Shown here piece after piece: positions 7,511 through 14,094 of a stretch of DNA of 16,101 nt; the first letter of the stretch is position 1; each line of letters starts with the position of its first letter. The notes beneath the pieces were generated by a model. The model did not search any database. It was not told the origin of the DNA and was given only the letters and a program-made list of their open reading frames with translations. The stretch lies in contig PNLG01000458.1 of assembly GCA_013822915.1 (NCBI GenBank), positions 1 to 16,101 of the forward strand, given 5' to 3'. Both the position numbers and the translations under genes were made by a program. This DNA comes from Sphingomonas sp. (lineage in GTDB: Bacteria > Pseudomonadota > Alphaproteobacteria > Sphingomonadales > Sphingomonadaceae).

Positions 7511-10500
7511 GTGGGGTGGCTTGCCGACGCTGATCGGCGATCAGGCGCGCGCGAGCGTGCCGACCGATCACATCTGGCTCGCTGCATCAGCGGGCACGGG
7601 CAAGACCCAAGTACTCGCCGCGCGCGTGTTTCGCTTGCTGCTGCGCGGGACAGAGCCGGGCGCGATCCTGTGCATTACTTTTACCAAGGCGGGCGCCGCC
7701 GAAATGGCCGGGCGCATTGCCGAACGGCTGGCGGCATGGGTCCGAATGCCGGGTGATGCGCTGGGCCGTGATCTGGCGGCGCTTGGCGAGCGACCGACGC
7801 CGGAATTGCTGGCGCGGGCGCGCACGCTTTTTGCCAAGCTGCTTGACGCGCCGGGCGGGGGCATTCGTATCTCGACGATCCATGGCTTTTGCCAGAGCCT
7901 GCTCGCTGCGTTTCCGGTAGAAGCCGGGCTGGTGCCGGGGTTTCGTCCGATCGAGGGGCGCGATGAGGAAGCGCTGGCGCGCCTTGTGCTGGCCGACGTC
8001 CTGAACGCTGCCGAACGCGATGGGCGCGCGTGGTTGATCGACGCAGTCGCCGCGCTCAGCCTGCGGCTGGGGGAGGGGGGGGCGGAGGATTTCCTGCGGC
8101 AGTGCGCGCGTGATTCGGCCGCGTTGGCGGAATTGCCCATCGGGATTCAGGCGTGTGTGCGCGGCGCGTTGGGGCTGCAGAAAGAGACGATCGGCGATCC
8201 GTTGATCGACGCATGCCGGGACGCAGCGTTCGACCTCGCCGCTGTACGGCGGCTGGCGGCGGCAAACCGGGCCGCGGGCGGCGTGATCGCGACCCGGCAT
8301 GCCGAAATCGCCGAGCAATGGATCGCGGCATTGGCGAAGGATCGACCGGCGATGCTGAAGGGGCTCGTCTCGCTGGGTTTCAAGGCCGATGGTGATCCGC
8401 GCATCATCTCGGCCAAGCTGACCAAGGCTGATCCCGACTATGCCGGGCTGGTGATGCGGGTTGCGACCGCGTGCCGCGATTTGCTCGATCGCCAGGCCCA
8501 GCTCGCCTATGCTGATTTGCTGGCACAAGGGCTGGCGGCGGGCCGCGCTTATGCGGCGGCGTATGTGCTGGCAAAGCGGCGGCTGGGGGTTGCTGATTTT
8601 GATGATCTGATCCGCACGACGCTCGCGCTGCTGAAACAGCCAGGCATGGGGGCCTGGGTCCGCTACAAGCTTGATCTGACGACCGAGCATGTGCTGGTCG
8701 ATGAAGCACAGGACACTAATCTTCGGCAGTGGGAGATCGTTGATGCCATCGTCGATGAGTTTTTCGCTGGCGCGGGCACGCGCAGCGATGCGCGCACCCT
8801 GTTCGTGGTCGGCGATCACAAACAGGCGATTTTCGGCTTTCAGGGCACTGATCCTGCCAATTTTAGCTGGGCGGAGGGGCATTTTGAAAGGCGCGCCCGG
8901 GCCGCCCGCGATGAGGCCGAGGATGAAGGCACGCCGTTTCACCGCCTTGCCCTGACGCACAGTTTTCGCTCGACGCAACCGGTGCTCGATTTCGTCGATG
9001 CAAGCCTTGTCCAGTTGCCCGCCCCCGGCCTGGGATTGTTTGCGGATACCATGCCTCATGTCAGCAAAGTACCCGGGCCCGGCCAAGTGGTGCTGTGGCC
9101 GCCGGCCGTCGCGGTAAGCAAAGACACGTCCGACGACGCAGTGGCCGATGATGCCAATCAGATCCTCGCCGAACGGATCGCTTTGCAGATCAAGGCATGG
9201 CTTGACCCCGCCGACCCCATGATGCTGGCGTCAAGGGGTCGCGCGCTCCAGCCGCAGGATGTGATGGTGCTGGTGCAGCGCCGGGGGAAGCTCGCGGGCC
9301 GGATCGTCGCGCGGCTCCATGCGCAAGGCGTGCCGGTGGCGGGCGTCGACCGGTTGCGGCTGAACGCGCCGCTCGCGGTGCAGGATTTGCTGGCGGCGCT
9401 GCGCTTTGCGTCGCAGCCCGATGATGACCTGTCGCTGGCGAGCGTGCTGGTGTCGCCGTTGATGGGATGGACGCAGGAGGAATTGCTGGCGGCGGCGGCT
9501 CCGCGCTCGACCAGCCTGTGGCGGCATTTGCGCGCGCACCAAAGCGACGAACGGCTGGCGCTGCTTTATGACCTGTTGGCGCGGGCTGATCTCGCGACCC
9601 CCTATCAATTGCTGGAGCATATGCTGTCGGGGCCGTTTGACGGTCGGCGCAAGCTGATCGGGCGGTTGGGGGCGGAGGCGCGCGACCCGATCGACGAATT
9701 GCTCAACGCCGCACTTGAATTTGAAGCGTCGGCAACCCCCGCGCTTCAGGCGTTTCTGGACTGGTTCGATCGCGGCGATGTTGACGTGAAGCGCGATTCG
9801 TCCAAGCCGCTTGATGCGGTGCGCGTGATGACGGTGCACGGCGCCAAGGGGTTGCAGGCCCCGCTCGTCATACTGGCCGATGCCTGTGTCGATCCGGCGA
9901 CGGCGCCCAGATCGTTGCTGCGCTGGTCGCTGGATGACAAGCGCGATCCTGTTCCGATCTTTCGACCCAAGGCGCAAGAGCAAGGCGCGGCGTTGACGGC
10001 ATTGCTCAACGACGCGCGGCAGCGCGAGCTGTCGGAGCATTGGCGGCTGTTTTATGTGGCGGCGACGCGGGCGGAGGAAGTGCTGGTCATAGCGGGGGCG
10101 CTAGGCCCACGGGCGAGGGGCGTGCCCCCCATCAATAGCTGGTATAGCGCCGCCGATCGCACGTTTTCCGCACTGGGGCTGGCGGGGAGCGGGGAGGTGC
10201 GGATGTTTTGCGGACATGCGCCGCAGCTGCCGGTCCCGGTGCGATCCAAGCCACTGGCGCGCACCGTACTCGACGCTCCGCTTCCCCCATGGGCGCGCGT
10301 TGCAGCGCCGGGCGAAGCGCGACCGTCCCGCCCATTGGCGCCATCGGCACTCGGGATTGATGCGGTGACCGACCCGCCCGCGACACCGGCCTTGCGGGTG
10401 GCAGCGGCGCGGGGGCGGCTGGTTCATGCCCTGCTGGAACGATTGCCCGCCGTCTCTGCCAGCGACCGGGCGAGTGCCGCCGACCATTGGCTCCTCCACG

Positions 10501-10934
10501 CAGCAGGCATTGCCGATGCGGCCCAGCGTGCTGCATTGATCCGCGATGTGACGTCGGTGCTGGACGATCCCGCGTTCGCTGACGTGTTCGGCCCCGATGC
10601 CTTGACCGAGGCACCGATCGCCGCCACGATCGACGGCGGTTTAACGGTATCAGGGACCGTCGACCGTTTGCTCATCCAGCCCGACCGGGTGCGCGTGGTG
10701 GATTTCAAGACCGGACGGCGGGCGCCGACGACGGTCGACGAGATCCCGTCCTATCACTTGCGGCAAATGGCCGCTTATGCGGCTGCGTTGGCGGCGATCT
10801 TCCCTGATCGGGCGGTGGAGGCATCGCTGCTCTATACCGCCGCCCCGGTCCTGTTCACGATTCCGCCTCCGCTGCTCGCGCGGCACAAGCCGGGCTTTGA
10901 GGGCGATGAGCAAAGCTTGTCACCTCCTGCTTGA
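7497..10934 (+). CDS. addA: Double-strand break repair helicase-nuclease subunit AddA
   Basis: A 1145-residue UvrD/Rep-type superfamily 1 helicase with a C-terminal RecB-type nuclease; with AddB it unwinds and degrades broken DNA ends. Helicase motifs run in order: Walker A AASAGTGKT (29-37), Ia ITFTKAGAAEM, II VLVDEAQDT (Asp402, Glu403), III FVVGDHKQAIFGFQGT, IV LTHSFRST, V MTVHGAKGLQAPLVIL, VI WRLFYVAATRAEE. The nuclease core shows RLVHALLE with His977, SGTVDRL with Asp1056 and VVDFKTG with Asp1069 and Lys1071. The chosen ATG at 7497 lies within the last codons of addB (14-base overlap), supporting coupled synthesis; TTG 7485 and GTG 7503 are alternatives. A run of eight G occurs at 8075-8082. 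This is probably the last gene of the operon that begins with divL. Confidence 0.95.
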   Translation: MVVAEWGGLPTLIGDQARASVPTDHIWLAASAGTGKTQVLAARVFRLLLRGTEPGAILCITFTKAGAAEMAGRIAERLAAWVRMPGDALGRDLAALGERPTPELLARARTLFAKLLDAPGGGIRISTIHGFCQSLLAAFPVEAGLVPGFRPIEGRDEEALARLVLADVLNAAERDGRAWLIDAVAALSLRLGEGGAEDFLRQCARDSAALAELPIGIQACVRGALGLQKETIGDPLIDACRDAAFDLAAVRRLAAANRAAGGVIATRHAEIAEQWIAALAKDRPAMLKGLVSLGFKADGDPRIISAKLTKADPDYAGLVMRVATACRDLLDRQAQLAYADLLAQGLAAGRAYAAAYVLAKRRLGVADFDDLIRTTLALLKQPGMGAWVRYKLDLTTEHVLVDEAQDTNLRQWEIVDAIVDEFFAGAGTRSDARTLFVVGDHKQAIFGFQGTDPANFSWAEGHFERRARAARDEAEDEGTPFHRLALTHSFRSTQPVLDFVDASLVQLPAPGLGLFADTMPHVSKVPGPGQVVLWPPAVAVSKDTSDDAVADDANQILAERIALQIKAWLDPADPMMLASRGRALQPQDVMVLVQRRGKLAGRIVARLHAQGVPVAGVDRLRLNAPLAVQDLLAALRFASQPDDDLSLASVLVSPLMGWTQEELLAAAAPRSTSLWRHLRAHQSDERLALLYDLLARADLATPYQLLEHMLSGPFDGRRKLIGRLGAEARDPIDELLNAALEFEASATPALQAFLDWFDRGDVDVKRDSSKPLDAVRVMTVHGAKGLQAPLVILADACVDPATAPRSLLRWSLDDKRDPVPIFRPKAQEQGAALTALLNDARQRELSEHWRLFYVAATRAEEVLVIAGALGPRARGVPPINSWYSAADRTFSALGLAGSGEVRMFCGHAPQLPVPVRSKPLARTVLDAPLPPWARVAAPGEARPSRPLAPSALGIDAVTDPPATPALRVAAARGRLVHALLERLPAVSASDRASAADHWLLHAAGIADAAQRAALIRDVTSVLDDPAFADVFGPDALTEAPIAATIDGGLTVSGTVDRLLIQPDRVRVVDFKTGRRAPTTVDEIPSYHLRQMAAYAAALAAIFPDRAVEASLLYTAAPVLFTIPPPLLARHKPGFEGDEQSLSPPA

Positions 10935-11002
10935 GTGCGCGTAACAAACCCTTAAGTTGATCCGTAATCGGCGCATCGCTGATGATAGGAGTTCCCACTG
11001 AC
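10935..11002 (+). promoter_or_regulatory. addA-trxA spacer with trxA Shine-Dalgarno
   Basis: Short spacer of 68 bases. It holds an AGGAG Shine-Dalgarno at 10987-10991, eleven bases before the ATG at 11003, which decides the trxA start in preference to the in-frame ATG at 10982. A promoter for trxA is plausible here because the operon spacing is broken, but I cannot point to convincing -35 and -10 boxes. TTGAGT at 10931 followed by an AT-rich TTAAG stretch is the nearest candidate and has poor spacing. Confidence 0.5.
10987..10991 (+). promoter_or_regulatory. Ribosome binding site of trxA
   Basis: AGGAG, eleven bases upstream of ATG 11003. It lies downstream of the alternative ATG at 10982 and therefore argues against that earlier start. 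Confidence 0.65.
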
Positions 11003-11323
11003 ATGCCCACCATTGCCATTTCCGACACGAGTTTTGACGCCGACGTGCTGCAGGCGGAAAAGCCTGTTCTAGTTGACTTTTGGGCTGAATGGTGTGGGCC
11101 GTGCAAAGTCATTGGCCCGAGCCTTGAAGAAATTGCGGACGAGCTTGCCGACCAGGTAACGATCACCAAGGCTAATCTGGACGATGCGCCCGATGCCGCG
11201 ACGAAGTATGGCATTCGCACCATCCCCAATCTGGTGCTGTTCAAGGGCGGGCAGGAGGTTGCGCGGTTCAGCCGTGCAGCGCCCAAAAGCCAGTTGAAGG
11301 CATGGCTGGAGGGTAATCTCTGA
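11003..11323 (+). CDS. trxA: Thioredoxin
   Basis: Cytoplasmic dithiol-disulfide reductase of 106 residues, the standard length of thioredoxin 1; it is reduced by thioredoxin reductase and serves ribonucleotide reductase and other targets. The active site WCGPC (30-34) sits after VLVDFWAE, the buried Asp25 is present, and the cis-proline follows as RTIPN (Pro75). Near the C-terminus the usual K-V-G-A turn before the last helix is replaced by R-F-S-R-A-A (87-93 or so), so the commonly conserved glycine is missing and the loop seems one residue shorter. The start at 11003 is set by the AGGAG ribosome site; starting at 10982 would add seven residues. It converges with argJ ten bases downstream. 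Confidence 0.97.
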   Translation: MPTIAISDTSFDADVLQAEKPVLVDFWAEWCGPCKVIGPSLEEIADELADQVTITKANLDDAPDAATKYGIRTIPNLVLFKGGQEVARFSRAAPKSQLKAWLEGNL

Positions 11324-11331
11324 TCGCTTGC

Positions 11332-11358
11332 CATCAACTCCGGTAATCGGCGTTGATG
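11332..11358. terminator. Inverted repeat at the convergent trxA/argJ junction, possible bidirectional terminator
   Basis: CATCAAC at 11332-11338 pairs with GTTGATG at 11352-11358, and CCG at 11340-11342 pairs with CGG at 11348-11350 around a GTAAT loop. This makes a stem of ten pairs with one mismatch. It starts nine bases after the trxA stop and covers the last codons and stop of argJ. There is no run of T on either side, so it is not a classic intrinsic terminator; it could protect 3' ends or be a by-product of the ArgJ C-terminal codons. Confidence 0.4.
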
Positions 11359-12560
11359 CTGATATAGCCATGGGTCAGGTCGCACGTCCAAATGGTCGCG
11401 CGGCCTGATCCGATACCCAGATCGACGCCGATGTCGATCTCGTCGCCCTTCAGATGCGCGGTAACCGGCGTTTCGTCATAATCGGCGACGGCGAGGCCAT
11501 TGGCCGCCACTTGCGTCGTCCCGAAGCGGATCGACAGCCGGTCGCGGTCGGCGGGTTCGCCCGCCTTGCCAACGGCCATCACCACGCGGCCCCAATTGGC
11601 ATCCTCGCCCGCGATCGCTGTCTTCACAAGCGGCGAATTGGCGATCGACATGCCGATCCGATGGGCCGACCTGTCCGATTCGGCGCCGGTCACGTCGATG
11701 CGGATGAACTTCGTCGCGCCCTCGCCGTCGCGCACAACCAGATGCGCAAGGTCCAGGCATAGCGCATGAAGTGCTGCTCGGAACGCGTCGGCGCCGGGGG
11801 ACTCGGCATCGACGAGCGGGGCGTTCCCCGCCTTGCCCGTGGCGAATGCCAGCACCGTGTCGCTGGTCGACGTATCGCTGTCGACCGTGATGCACGAAAA
11901 GCTCGCATGGTTTGCATCGGCCAATGCACGTTGCAGGAATGCCGAGTCGACCGCCGCATCGGTGAAGATGAAGCCCAGCATCGTCGCCATGTCGGGGGCG
12001 ATCATGCCCGACCCCTTGATGATGCCGACCAGGTTCACCTGTGTGTCGCCGATGATGGCGCTGGTCGCGGCTCCCTTGGGGAACGTATCGGTGGTACCGA
12101 TGGTGCGGGCGGCATCCTCCCAATTGCACGGCGGCGCAATGAAGGCCGCATCAAGCCCTGCCTCGGCCTTGGGCACGGGGAGCGCGGTGCCAATCACACC
12201 GGTTGAGGCAACAAACACCTCGGTCGGCGCGCAGCCGAGGTGCCCGACGACGCGCGCGACAATTGCCTCCACCGCGACGCGGCCCCGGGCCCCGGTAAAG
12301 GCATTGGCATTGCCCGCATTGACTACCAGCGCCCGCGCGCGGCCATTGCTCAGCGCGGCACGGCACCATTCGACTTCGGGAGAGGGGCATTTGCTGGTCG
12401 TGGTCACGCCCGCGACGGTGGTGCCGGGGCTCAATTCTGCAAAGGTCAGGTCGCAGCGCCCCCAATCCTTATAGCCTGCGCGTGCAACACGCACTGTGAC
12501 GCCTGCCATTGCGGGCATGGTGGGGAAGGGGCGCGCAAGCGGAGAGGCGGTAGATGACAT
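11334..12560 (-). CDS. argJ: Bifunctional glutamate N-acetyltransferase / amino-acid N-acetyltransferase ArgJ
   Basis: A 408-residue enzyme of arginine biosynthesis that moves the acetyl group from N-acetylornithine to glutamate; bifunctional members also use acetyl-CoA. It is made as a precursor that cleaves itself before a threonine. Here the conserved segment KGSGMIAPDMATMLGF is present, with the nucleophile Thr193 giving an alpha chain of 192 residues and a beta chain of 216. Other family marks are TTSKCPSP, NAGNANAFTG, ASTGVIG, DSDTSTSD, GEGATKF, AGEDANWGR and the C-terminal GYISINADYRS. The start is MSSTAS at 12560, matching the family N-terminus. The frame stays open further upstream, but those extra codons would overlap the divergent gene and look non-coding. 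No strong Shine-Dalgarno is seen. Sequence alone does not settle whether acetyl-CoA is also used. Confidence 0.95.
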   Translation of the reverse strand: MSSTASPLARPFPTMPAMAGVTVRVARAGYKDWGRCDLTFAELSPGTTVAGVTTTSKCPSPEVEWCRAALSNGRARALVVNAGNANAFTGARGRVAVEAIVARVVGHLGCAPTEVFVASTGVIGTALPVPKAEAGLDAAFIAPPCNWEDAARTIGTTDTFPKGAATSAIIGDTQVNLVGIIKGSGMIAPDMATMLGFIFTDAAVDSAFLQRALADANHASFSCITVDSDTSTSDTVLAFATGKAGNAPLVDAESPGADAFRAALHALCLDLAHLVVRDGEGATKFIRIDVTGAESDRSAHRIGMSIANSPLVKTAIAGEDANWGRVVMAVGKAGEPADRDRLSIRFGTTQVAANGLAVADYDETPVTAHLKGDEIDIGVDLGIGSGRATIWTCDLTHGYISINADYRS

Positions 12561-12626
12561 CGCGATGGGCTCTGGAGTAGGATGTGAAGGTCGCGGTAAA
12601 GCTGCAAAGGCAAAGGGGTTGTTATC
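12561..12626. promoter_or_regulatory. Divergent spacer between argJ and the TonB-like gene pair
   Basis: These 66 bases must carry the start signals for both argJ (minus) and the plus-strand pair. The one clear element is a purine-rich AAAGGGG at 12612-12618, eight bases before GTG 12627. No confident -35/-10 boxes are visible; TAAAGC at 12597-12602 is a weak -10 candidate for the plus strand. No operator-like palindrome was noticed. Confidence 0.45.
12612..12618 (+). promoter_or_regulatory. Ribosome binding site of the first TonB-like gene
   Basis: AAAGGGG followed by eight bases and then GTG at 12627. It supports the GTG start over the ATG at 12636 or 12651, which are placed too far from it. 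Confidence 0.55.
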
Positions 12627-13136
12627 GTGGTGGAGATGGAACGCAAGGCGATGTTGCTGAAATCGGTGTTGCTCGGCGCGGTCCTGGCGGCGCTGATCGC
12701 GGCGGATGCGGCTGATGCGCAAACCCAGCGGCGGACGACCGGGCGCTCATCGGCTGCCGGTGCCAAGCCAGCGGCCAAAGTCACGCCCCCCGCGCCCGCT
12801 GCGGTTGCGCCCGCCCCGGTCGACAGCGGCACGCCGCCACAGCCGATCGGCAGTGTCGCCGATTGGTTCCCCGCCGATGCTTATCCGCCGCAGGCGCGCG
12901 CGGCGGGGCAGGAGGGGCGCACCGCGTTCGCACTCGATATCGACGCGCTCGGTCGCATCACCCAGTGTCGCGTGCTGCAGAGCAGCGGGTCTGACCTGCT
13001 CGATTCGGCGACGTGCACGCAAGCAATTATCAATGGCCGGTTTCGCCCGGCGCGCGACGCCGCGGGCAAGCCGGTGGCGCGTGCGTGGCAGTCCTCAATG
13101 CGCTGGCAACTCGCCGAACGCGCAACCGATGAGTGA
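12627..13136 (+). CDS. Exported protein with TonB C-terminal-like domain (energy transducer TonB family)
   Basis: Protein of 169 residues. A signal peptide covers about residues 1-31: basic ERKAMLLK, a hydrophobic core and an A-D-A site before Gln32. A linker rich in Ala, Pro and Lys follows to about residue 70, then a TonB C-terminal-type domain (about 75-162) opening DWFPADAYPPQARAAGQEG and ending in MRWQL. Two cysteines (QC and ATC) lie in the domain. The domain normally binds TonB boxes of outer-membrane receptors, but a true TonB is anchored by an uncleaved N-terminal helix, whereas this one looks cleavable and may be free in the periplasm. It overlaps a second gene of the same type by eight bases. 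There is no exbB or exbD nearby, so coupling to proton-motive force is not supported. Precise function unknown. The start is set by AAAGGGG before GTG 12627. Confidence 0.8.
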   Translation: MVEMERKAMLLKSVLLGAVLAALIAADAADAQTQRRTTGRSSAAGAKPAAKVTPPAPAAVAPAPVDSGTPPQPIGSVADWFPADAYPPQARAAGQEGRTAFALDIDALGRITQCRVLQSSGSDLLDSATCTQAIINGRFRPARDAAGKPVARAWQSSMRWQLAERATDE

Positions 13137-13671
13137 GGCGGTGGATGAGGCGCACCAGTCCGACCGGCCTGTCGAGCCCGCAAGGGCTGTGTCGCGCGCG
13201 GCGGCAACGCGCAATCAGCCGGGTGCAGCGGAGCTTGTTGTCATGCTCGTCGGTGTTTTTGCGATTGTTGCGCTCGCCCTGTTCGGGTTTCTGATCGCCC
13301 CAACAATTGAGTATCTGGCAAAGCACGCGCCCTCGATTGCGCCAGTGCGCAGTGATAGTGACCGCGCTGCTGCGCCGTTTGCCAAGGCACGGCTTCGATC
13401 AGACTTGGCCGAGGTTTTTACCGAGGATTTTTATCCCGCCGCCGCCAAGCGAGCCGGGATTGAGGGGCGCACCGTAATGTCGCTGTCGGTTGATCGAACC
13501 GGCACGGTTACCGATTGCAAAGTGACGAGCAGCAGCGGCGATGCCGGTATCGATGCCGTAACCTGCCGGTTATCGGTCGATCGTGTGCGCTATGACCCGG
13601 CGTGCGACGGCGCGGGACGCCCGGTTGCGAGCCTGCAATCGCTGGCGGTGCGATGGCAATTGAGCGAGTGA
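13129..13671 (+). CDS. Membrane-anchored protein with TonB C-terminal-like domain
   Basis: Protein of 180 residues with a 33-residue polar N-terminus, one membrane helix at about 34-57, and a periplasmic TonB C-terminal-like domain (about 92-178) that again closes in VRWQL. The domain is paralogous to that of the gene just upstream: both have a YP-A(A)-A-G-EGRT opening, a cysteine after the second strand (D-C-K here, Q-C-R there), an SSG turn, a T-C pair and a GAG/AAG-KP/RP-V-A stretch. The topology is that of TonB itself, with the N-terminus inside and the domain outside. However, the helix lacks the conserved Ser and His positions I would expect in an ExbB-contacting TonB, and there are no ExbBD genes here. 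The start, ATG 13129, overlaps the previous stop by eight bases and has no own Shine-Dalgarno, suggesting coupling. Role unknown. Confidence 0.8.
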   Translation: MSEAVDEAHQSDRPVEPARAVSRAAATRNQPGAAELVVMLVGVFAIVALALFGFLIAPTIEYLAKHAPSIAPVRSDSDRAAAPFAKARLRSDLAEVFTEDFYPAAAKRAGIEGRTVMSLSVDRTGTVTDCKVTSSSGDAGIDAVTCRLSVDRVRYDPACDGAGRPVASLQSLAVRWQLSE

Positions 13672-13754
13672 TAAGCGATCACCGCGCGAAACAATAGCAT
13701 TGGACGTGCGTGCTTGGGATGCTTATGTGCCTGTTGGCTCGTAATCGGAATGTC
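13672..13754 (+). other. Spacer before the small secA-upstream ORF
   Basis: These 83 bases probably hold the promoter of the small ORF and secA, but no convincing promoter boxes are seen. In-frame GTG 13710, ATG 13719 and ATG 13725 would extend the small ORF upstream by up to 15 codons. GGGA lies before ATG 13725, and GGAA (13747-13750) lies four bases before ATG 13755. Confidence 0.35.
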
Positions 13755-14009
13755 ATGAACTTACTGCTGCTCCTTTCGGCAATGCTGTCTGCGCTTTCGG
13801 GCGTTGGGGGCACTTTGCGCGCTGGGGAGCCCTATGCGCTTGCGGCGCAAGTCACGGTAGACGTGGCTGTTCAGTGTACGGCAACGGCACAGCCGCGGCG
13901 TCCCGTGCAAGCGCTGCCGACGCGGGCGGCGCCAGGTGTCGTCGGGAGCGTGGCGCCGTTTGCACTAACGCCGGTCGAGCCGATTTTCGCGCAGCGCCGC
14001 CGCGAATAG
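13755..14009 (+). CDS. Small exported peptide encoded directly upstream of secA, unknown function
   Basis: I do not recognise this protein. From ATG 13755 it has 84 residues: a hydrophobic N-terminus (MNLLLLLSAMLSALSGVGG) that looks like a signal peptide or anchor, a middle with an AQVTVDVAVQCTATA stretch, and a Pro/Arg-rich C-terminal half containing RRPVQALPTRAAPG, ALTPVEPIF and a charged AQRRRE end. Upstream starts at 13725 or 13719 would put an arginine-bearing segment (LARNRN) before the hydrophobic core, so the start is uncertain. The stop is 85 bases before the secA ATG on the same strand, and the last codons form one arm of a hairpin. In layout it resembles SecM-type secretion-monitoring leaders (signal sequence, short length, position before a Sec gene), but no known arrest motif is present. 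It may simply be a small periplasmic protein. Codon use is compatible with a real gene. Confidence 0.6.
   Translation: MNLLLLLSAMLSALSGVGGTLRAGEPYALAAQVTVDVAVQCTATAQPRRPVQALPTRAAPGVVGSVAPFALTPVEPIFAQRRRE
13986..14006 (+). repeat. Hairpin over the last codons of the small ORF
   Basis: TTCGCG at 13986-13991 pairs with CGCGAA at 14001-14006 around a nine-base loop, ending immediately before the TAG stop. A second TTCGCG at 14046-14051 offers an alternative partner for the same CGCGAA. In GC-rich DNA such six-base pairings can occur by chance. Confidence 0.35.
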
Positions 14010-14048
14010 CACACCCGCGCCGCCGCCCCCTCGCTCTCTACAATTTTC

Positions 14049-14073
14049 GCGCGCCCGCCAAGATCGGGTGCGC
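14049..14073 (+). promoter_or_regulatory. Strong RNA hairpin in the secA leader
   Basis: GCGCGCCCG at 14049-14057 pairs with CGGGTGCGC at 14065-14073 (eight Watson-Crick pairs and one G-T) around the seven-base loop CCAAGAT. It ends eleven bases before the secA Shine-Dalgarno (AGGAA, 14085-14089) and 21 before the ATG. It is not followed by a T run, so it does not look like an intrinsic terminator. A leader structure influencing secA translation or mRNA stability is possible. Confidence 0.5.
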
Positions 14074-14084
14074 CCTTATGATAC

Positions 14085-14089
14085 AGGAA
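14085..14089 (+). promoter_or_regulatory. Ribosome binding site of secA
   Basis: AGGAA, five bases before ATG 14095, fixing the secA start. It is unpaired in the hairpin described just upstream. Confidence 0.7.
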
Positions 14090-14094
14090 ATCCC

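Noticed and set aside
7587..9086. Minus-strand open frame of 499 codons opposite addA
   Set aside because: It lies entirely opposite the conserved helicase motifs of AddA and shows low-complexity Arg/Gln-rich sequence with no recognisable domain.
10965..11363. Short direct repeat flanking trxA (TAATCGGCG, then GCTGAT, at 10965-10983 and 11344-11363)
   Set aside because: The spacers differ in length, the matches are short, and the right copy is part of the conserved ArgJ C-terminal codons. No insertion-type structure is present, so chance is likely.
12706..13671. A single longer 321-codon gene for the second TonB-like protein
   Set aside because: The first 141 codons overlap the first TonB-like gene out of frame and are Arg/Pro/Ser-rich noise. 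The plausible protein starts at ATG 13129.
14049..14073. Intrinsic terminator before secA
   Set aside because: The hairpin is strong but no T tract follows, and it lies just ahead of the secA Shine-Dalgarno, where full termination would silence an essential gene.
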